Positions 6,101-8,720 of a stretch of DNA of 8,720 nucleotides are shown one piece after another; the stretch's first letter is position 1; every line of letters starts with the position of its first letter. The translations under genes were made by a program, and so were the position numbers. Origin of the DNA: JAZRGE01 sp045644025 (GTDB lineage: Bacteria; Bacillota; Clostridia; Oscillospirales; Acutalibacteraceae); assembly GCA_045644025.1 (NCBI GenBank), contig JAZRGE010000075.1, positions 1-8,720 of the forward strand, read 5' to 3'. The notes below the pieces were generated by a model. The model did no database searches and was not told the origin of the DNA. It was given only the letters and a program-made list of their open reading frames with translations.

Positions 6101-8580
6101 GGAATATTATGGAAGATAAAATAGCGTATGGCGGCGTAGCTTTTGGTGGTTCTCAAACTATTGTTGCCGGCACAGGCAGCGATGCCGAAGCTACTTTGGA
6201 GAATGTTCCTGCCGGTACATATAGGGTATGGATTCATGCCAAGGAATTCCCCAACCAGCCCAACCAGGCTCACTCCTGGCAATTTAAGGCAAAGGTTAAT
6301 GGCGAAGAACTTCCCGTTATCTTTGGCGGCGGCGGAAAGGATATGCCGAGTAGCGCGTATGTTTGGGAAGACGGCGGCACCGTCACTCTTAACGAAGGCA
6401 CCAACATTATATCCCTTGTGGATGCTTGGTGCGACTACGCAAAGTGCGATGCGGTTTATATCACAAATGATCTTGAACTGGATCCCTCTTCTTATTCGAT
6501 GGAAACATTGGAGAGCGAATCCAACGTGATCGAAGTGGAAATAGATAATATGGAAGACTTTACGATCACAGATGAATACGCAGGCGGAAACATTGTTGTG
6601 GTTTCCAAGATGAACAACAGCATTTCGCTGGATAATAAGGTGGATTCGGAAGAAGGCAGCGAACCTTATTTCTACTGGAACTTCCAGGCCACCAGCGATT
6701 CCGATCGCACCGTTACCTTTATGTTTAATCAAGGTAAGAATTATAAAACTTCAATTATTGGCGATAACCACAAGCTTGTTTATTCTACCGACGGCGGCAA
6801 GACATGGCGCTATATGGCTTCGGTGAACACAACCACCTTTACATACACCTTCAAAGCCGGCGAGACAGTCCGCTTCAGCAACGTGCTGCCCTATGTTTTG
6901 GATGATTACAACGATTTTGTAGCGATTTATGAAGATTATGAAAACGTTGAATTTACCACCCTTAGGGAGAAGGCTGTAGAAATAGGCCTTTCTACCGGTG
7001 AAGTTACTTTCCGGTCTCAGGAAGGCAGAGAGATTCCTCTTGTTGTTATCGGTAATCAGAACGCCGAGAAGTGCATTGTTTACACATCCAGACACCATGC
7101 TTGTGAGACTATAGGTTCCTATACTCTTGAAGGTATGATGAAGTATATGCTGGAAAGCGCCGGTGAGGATTTCCTCGATAAGTATTGCATCTATGTAGTG
7201 CCTATGGTGGATATCGATGGCGTGGAAAATGGTGAGCAGGGCAAAGGCAGGGGAGGCCAGGATCACAACCGTGATTATGTGGCAATGAATTACCCCGAGA
7301 CAACTGCAATTATTACCTTTTTCACAGAGGTGTTTAAGACAAAGGATCTGAAGGTTTTCCTTGATTCTCATGCTCCCGGCAGCGTGACAACCGGATTGGG
7401 CAACCACCTTTCCTATGGAGCAACGGATGATGGTAATCCATTCGGTACACAGGATATGGAGATCGAAAGCGAGCCTAAAATACTTAATTTCTCTGCCATC
7501 CTTGATGAAATTGAGAACGCCGATTCTTCTGCCGATAAACTGACATATAATCCCAATAACGCCTGGCGAGCCTACGGAGAGCCCAGTATGGCCAGAGTTT
7601 GGTTCACCTTGCAGGGAGCCGAGCTTGCAACAACACTTGAAACTTCCTTTACCGCTACACCCAACGATCATTATCCCGATAATACATCTCGTTGGGGTGA
7701 GCAGTTAAGCGAAGCTGTTGTGGAATATCTTGCAACATATGATGTTGAGCCTGTTGTAAAATACGAAGTAGTATTCAAGGATTGCAACGGAAACGAGATT
7801 GCAAAAGCAGAAGTAGCCGAAGGCGACATTGTTGGCGAAGCATCGGTTCCTGCGATTCCTGCAAGATACGGCTATGTGCCCACCGGCTGGTCTTACGACG
7901 TGAATATGCCCATCATGGCCGACACAGTGATCACCGCCCTTTATGAAAAGGACGAGACCATGATCTACGAGATAACAATACCCGAAGGCACCTGGATCAC
8001 CAATCCCAGGGAAGATTATAAGTATAATTATAACGATAGGGTAGTTATCCAAACAGCCCCCGAAAGAGACGGGGTGAAGTTCTCCTACTGGAAGTTTAAC
8101 GGCGGTATCTTCAGCTATTCCAGAAAGATATCCTTCCTCACTTTCGGAGACGTTGAGATTGAAGCTGTTTACGGCGCAGAGGTAGAGAACAAGGTTGTGG
8201 CCTTTGTGGATAGCAATCCCACTGTGACCGATCATAAGAACGGCAAATATGATATGCATATAATGGGTGTTGTTTATGCATACGAAGGCAACGTAAGTGA
8301 GATCGGCGTATTGCTAGCCCCGGGCGAGTGCACAGCCGAAGATATGATCAACGGCGTTGTTAGAACTGTGAAGATGCCGGCCAATAAGGCAACTGTCGGA
8401 AGCCAGTTTGTCTACACCGTGAAGAACATAGCTTATGATAGTGTGAGAACAGCTATGACCTACGTGGTAATTGATGGCGTGACCTACTACAGTGATACGA
8501 CATGCACGGCAGTAGTTGAAACACCGGAATACGGCGGTGGAGAGATCGTGGACGGTGAATCACCCGACCCCTTCAACTAA
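3127..8580 (+). CDS. Secreted modular GH30-type glycoside hydrolase fused to an M14 zinc carboxypeptidase-type domain
   Basis: An 1817-residue exported protein. A Sec signal peptide (residues 1 to about 30) has lysines, a hydrophobic core (FILCLVIVFTLVA) and an Ala-rich cleavage region. Domain order by eye: beta-sandwich, carbohydrate-binding-like module copy A (33-186); two golvesin-like modules (197-334 and 343-487); GH30-type TIM barrel with beta domain (496-971; Glu671 and Glu775 as probable catalytic pair); module copy B (979-1130); carboxypeptidase-associated beta domain (1134-1260); M14 catalytic domain (about 1277-1538; zinc ligands His1324, Glu1327, His1415; catalytic Glu1505); two InlB-like repeats (1545-1608, 1611-1682); Ig-like tail (1684-1800). 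There is no LPXTG, SLH or dockerin, so release or non-covalent attachment is expected. The gene is monocistronic, with its own promoter and terminator. Both active sites look complete, so a bifunctional enzyme is likely; the substrate is unknown. A glycoprotein or glycopeptide would explain both activities, but that is inference. Start GTG 3127 is supported by its ribosome binding site. Confidence 0.92.
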   Translation: MKTMKKITGFILCLVIVFTLVAPGIAAGAAKVIEHHLIMPDDFDTIGTWKLSTDDLAFNSTTLQGEEWRDTSNVRPAVATVTVETAGEYTLWVHAKVQNIPPTQASSWLFQAAVDGNVFDTIHGGGNRPAKVFEWEKSGTITLEAGTHEISLIDTYADWPRCDALFLTNDAELVPSDDYATLLEQAASGGVVEETEYIYVDNTDANAQKNGPEANWAEYSLDSAYGGGYFAATGNGSDIVSFAWPIVPDKAGYWAVDVFIPEAPADKEISNNVTYEISTKSGLNNVVIDQSANSGWVRLGIYGFSADGTERISVAPEKNGTDWVLVDAVRMNFLGDYNPETTIVVDNEDAENTVRTGSFPGVSGKGWIGESTYRPGFIGENYYSMREGDSEATFTWKFKVPKAGYYDVAINLPDGASGEALASAVSYEIYGHSETVNVTISHNQPAGFISLGRCYFEATNEAVALLKIIGPTEGACMVDAAKIEFVGEDLEANKGYYQIDLNDPKQTILGLGVEIQSDSLGSGNTMDANDTSGHSVPHDLTESERERFYSDLLTGFRYVRLAGGLFYRGTDAEGKHLVERWDTQDEELAEMIEKSGVEGFNLEFWSPTPYFKSNGEYHGGKLKCFDENWEYYGDEEKTNEFLTEFGETIIADIRRMKEDGLPIVQFSLQNEPDLTSVYGTYSFCYYDENAGDYYKACCVLLPMLKEAFPELKIHVNSWNGQHSSSAWKIKDNAEVLACVDMWSFHTVGYNSDKMIEESESNFNYGTNGKPVFNAEFEYQPSNFTGQYDFRFVNTTQAIMNWMVFENSPTWYWLHALKPLGNEESIGYSLGMWRKSGDATQYSFSSEEQTEYWNSVEEKTWAYNYPNYNALRGFLEFMPWDSVRYNVVEDETRLDQRIMAWKTPEGKLVFAVTNRDSSAPFTFNVDTGLDNATFKGYALTAYAEEMVELGTQEGNVETTLDAYSVQFWVEEESAPQINSYFIPPTGFFPTGSWNIMEDKIAYGGVAFGGSQTIVAGTGSDAEATLENVPAGTYRVWIHAKEFPNQPNQAHSWQFKAKVNGEELPVIFGGGGKDMPSSAYVWEDGGTVTLNEGTNIISLVDAWCDYAKCDAVYITNDLELDPSSYSMETLESESNVIEVEIDNMEDFTITDEYAGGNIVVVSKMNNSISLDNKVDSEEGSEPYFYWNFQATSDSDRTVTFMFNQGKNYKTSIIGDNHKLVYSTDGGKTWRYMASVNTTTFTYTFKAGETVRFSNVLPYVLDDYNDFVAIYEDYENVEFTTLREKAVEIGLSTGEVTFRSQEGREIPLVVIGNQNAEKCIVYTSRHHACETIGSYTLEGMMKYMLESAGEDFLDKYCIYVVPMVDIDGVENGEQGKGRGGQDHNRDYVAMNYPETTAIITFFTEVFKTKDLKVFLDSHAPGSVTTGLGNHLSYGATDDGNPFGTQDMEIESEPKILNFSAILDEIENADSSADKLTYNPNNAWRAYGEPSMARVWFTLQGAELATTLETSFTATPNDHYPDNTSRWGEQLSEAVVEYLATYDVEPVVKYEVVFKDCNGNEIAKAEVAEGDIVGEASVPAIPARYGYVPTGWSYDVNMPIMADTVITALYEKDETMIYEITIPEGTWITNPREDYKYNYNDRVVIQTAPERDGVKFSYWKFNGGIFSYSRKISFLTFGDVEIEAVYGAEVENKVVAFVDSNPTVTDHKNGKYDMHIMGVVYAYEGNVSEIGVLLAPGECTAEDMINGVVRTVKMPANKATVGSQFVYTVKNIAYDSVRTAMTYVVIDGVTYYSDTTCTAVVETPEYGGGEIVDGESPDPFN
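3223..3684 (+). repeat. Accessory beta-sandwich module, copy A (residues 33-186)
   Basis: This module precedes the golvesin-like pair and the GH30 domain. Landmarks are GTW near the start, GEYTLWVHAK (87-96), SSWLFQAAVDG, HGGG, a GTITLEAGTHEISLID strand pair, and the CDALFLTND ending (162-170). The pattern (AG-Y-WV strand, VDG turn, GTH-L strand, DA-ending strand) is that of jelly-roll carbohydrate-binding-like modules. The same landmarks recur in copy B. Its ligand cannot be told from sequence. Confidence 0.8.
3715..4128 (+). other. Golvesin-like beta-sandwich module 1 (residues 197-334)
   Basis: The domain opens with YVDNTDA, has GYWAVDVFIP as a central strand, a GWVRLGIYGF segment, and ends in WVLVDAVRMNF. 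This order (VDN-D start, W-G-Y-V strand, W-LG-Y-F, then V-DAVR) is that of golvesin/Xly-type modules found in bacterial secreted enzymes and presumed to bind glycans. It is followed directly by a second, divergent copy. Confidence 0.72.
4153..4587 (+). other. Golvesin-like beta-sandwich module 2 (residues 343-487)
   Basis: A second module of the same type as the preceding one: it opens with IVVDNEDAE, has AGYYDVAINLP in the middle, then GFISLGRCYFEA, and ends ACMVDAAKIEF. It is more diverged than a recent duplication would be. It leads by a short linker into the glycoside hydrolase domain. Confidence 0.7.
4612..6039 (+). other. GH30-type glycoside hydrolase catalytic domain (residues 496-971)
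   Basis: GH30 enzymes are retaining beta-glycosidases (xylanases, glucosylceramidase-like, beta-1,6-glucanases and others) with an (alpha/beta)8 barrel and an attached beta-sandwich. The domain starts with the family-like QTILGLGVEIQ (506-516, compare QxIxGFGG), followed by GFRYVRLAGG (555-564), then WSPTPYFKSNGEYHGG (605-620), which matches the WSPPxWMKxNGxxxGG hallmark. FSLQNEPD supplies the acid/base Glu671 and FNAEFEY the probable nucleophile Glu775; WSFH (742-745) fits the beta-6 strand. The final stretch (about 890-971, AVTNRDS ... SVQFWV) fits the GH30 beta-sandwich. The subfamily, and therefore substrate, is not recognisable. A related clan-A family is the main alternative. Confidence 0.82.
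6061..6516 (+). repeat. Accessory beta-sandwich module, copy B (residues 979-1130)
   Basis: A diverged paralogue of copy A, lying between the GH30 and carboxypeptidase domains. Shared landmarks are GSW, GTYRVWIHAK (1030-1039), HSWQFKAKVNG, GGGG, GTVTLNEGTNIISLVD and CDAVYITND (1107-1115), followed by the same LELDPSSY-type ending. The DNA sequences are clearly different, so the duplication is old. Confidence 0.82.
6526..6906 (+). other. M14 carboxypeptidase-associated N-terminal beta domain (residues 1134-1260)
   Basis: Features are a GGNIVVVSK start, FYWNFQATSD, VTFMF, LVYSTDGGKTWRYM and a VRFSNVLPY ending just before the catalytic domain. This matches the pattern of the beta-sandwich that precedes the catalytic domain in cytosolic-carboxypeptidase-type M14 enzymes (wF-F, pvyS-DGG-tW, v-fa-PY). 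Its presence supports assignment of the following domain to that M14 branch. Confidence 0.7.
6955..7740 (+). other. M14 zinc carboxypeptidase-type catalytic domain (residues about 1277-1538)
   Basis: M14 enzymes are zinc hydrolases that remove C-terminal residues or related amide-linked groups. SRHHACET gives the HxxE zinc pair His1324 and Glu1327; VVPMVDIDGVENG and DHNRDY (1379-1384) correspond to the VxNPDG and DLNRxx region that binds the substrate carboxylate (Asn1381, Arg1382); FLDSHAPG gives the third zinc ligand His1415; and TTLETSF supplies the catalytic Glu1505. All core residues are present. Oddities are His in place of the usual Leu in DLNR, and a Gly-, Lys- and Arg-rich GKGRGGQ stretch before it. 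Specificity for a peptide C-terminus versus another amide or acyl group cannot be decided. Confidence 0.8.
7759..8526 (+). other. C-terminal InlB-like repeats and Ig-like tail (residues 1545-1800)
   Basis: The first unit (1545-1608) reads YEVVFKDCNGNEI ... YGYVPTGWSYD ... DTVITALYEKD, the pattern of Listeria-Bacteroides/InlB B-type repeats. The second (1611-1682) is a divergent version with ITIPEGTWI ... YNYNDRVVIQTAP ... FSYWKFNGG ... VEIEAVYG. A beta-rich segment (1684-1800) with GVVYAYEGNVSEIGVLLAP and MTYVVIDGVTYYSD follows and looks Ig- or fibronectin-like. The protein ends in a Gly/Asp/Glu/Pro-rich tail without LPXTG or a hydrophobic anchor. These units usually act as stalks or adhesion modules. 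Confidence 0.65.
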
Positions 8581-8587
8581 TCCTAAT

Positions 8588-8619
8588 AAAAAGCCACTCG
8601 ATATTCGAGTGGCTTTTTT
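8588..8619 (+). terminator. Rho-independent terminator after the large enzyme gene
   Basis: A perfect GC-rich 9-bp stem (8593-8601 with 8605-8613) around a TAT loop is extended by five A:T pairs (8588-8592 with 8614-8618), and the descending arm runs into TTTTTT. It begins eight bases after the stop codon. Because A-tract and T-tract flank both sides, it could work in both directions. Confidence 0.95.
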
Positions 8620-8628
8620 ATGTGATTG

Positions 8629-8657
8629 TTGACATTGCCTTGTTGCGGATTTATAAT
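8629..8657 (+). promoter_or_regulatory. Perfect-consensus sigma-A promoter for the next gene
   Basis: TTGACA (8629-8634) and TATAAT (8652-8657) match consensus at all twelve positions with the optimal 17-bp spacer. Transcription should start near 8664, about 30 bases before the downstream ATG. It lies immediately after the terminator, so the next gene is independently and probably strongly expressed unless repressed. Confidence 0.85.
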
Positions 8658-8694
8658 TAAAACACAAAACGTTATTAAGTCGGTGGGAGCAAAA

Positions 8695-8720
8695 ATGGAA
8701 CCAAAAGAGTATATTGTGGC
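8695..8720 (+). CDS. Start of an unidentified gene (3' end outside window)
   Basis: Only eight codons are visible (MEPKEYIV, with a ninth beginning GC). The ATG at 8695 is preceded by a GGTGGGAG purine-rich ribosome binding site (8682-8689) at five bases and by a consensus promoter, so a real gene start is likely. Nothing can be said of its function. Confidence 0.6.

Noticed and set aside
5404..6732. Long open frame on the minus strand (442 codons) opposite the GH30 domain
   Set aside because: The plus-strand frame carries the conserved glycosidase motifs; the antisense translation shows no family pattern.
8505..8580. Possible cell-wall sorting signal at the C-terminus of the large protein
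   Set aside because: There is no LPXTG-like motif, hydrophobic stretch or basic tail; the end is Gly/Asp/Glu/Pro-rich and hydrophilic.

Overview
The window looks like a chromosomal stretch from a Gram-positive member of the Bacillota, most likely an uncultured Clostridia-type, possibly gut-associated, bacterium. The grounds are the queA-tgt-yajC-YrzE/TIGR04086 gene order, strong AGGAG-type ribosome binding sites, clean sigma-A style promoters, hairpin-plus-U terminators, and a very large secreted modular polysaccharide-type enzyme. The species cannot be named from the sequence. All genes read on the + strand, and no gap between genes exceeds about 175 bases.

Region 1 (1-2952) is a housekeeping block. 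queA (only its first few codons lie outside the window) and tgt carry out the last steps that put queuosine precursors into tRNA: Tgt inserts preQ1 and QueA converts it to epoxyqueuosine. After a 65-base gap holding its own near-consensus promoter come yajC, an accessory subunit of the Sec translocon, and a four-helix membrane protein of the TIGR04086/YrzE family. A strong hairpin terminator (2957-2990) closes the block.

Region 2 (2953-8620) is a single transcription unit with an extended -10 promoter, a strong RBS and a GTG start. It encodes an 1817-residue secreted protein. The order I read is: signal peptide; carbohydrate-binding-like module (copy A); two golvesin-like beta-sandwich modules; a GH30-type glycoside hydrolase with both catalytic glutamates visible; a second copy of the first module (copy B); an N-terminal beta domain of the cytosolic-carboxypeptidase type; an M14 zinc carboxypeptidase-type domain with complete zinc ligands and a catalytic Glu; two InlB-type beta repeats; and an Ig-like tail with no cell-wall sorting signal. 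The layout suggests two modular enzymes, each with its own copy of the same accessory module, joined into one polypeptide. This pairing of a sugar-cleaving and a peptide- or amide-cleaving domain is the most interesting feature of the window; an attractive but unproven reading is that it acts on a glycoprotein or glycopeptide. A strong terminator follows at 8588-8619.

Region 3 (8621-8720) carries a perfect-consensus promoter (TTGACA, 17 bp, TATAAT), an RBS and the first eight codons of an unidentified gene that runs out of the window. I found no tRNA, rRNA, CRISPR array, insertion sequence or attachment site.
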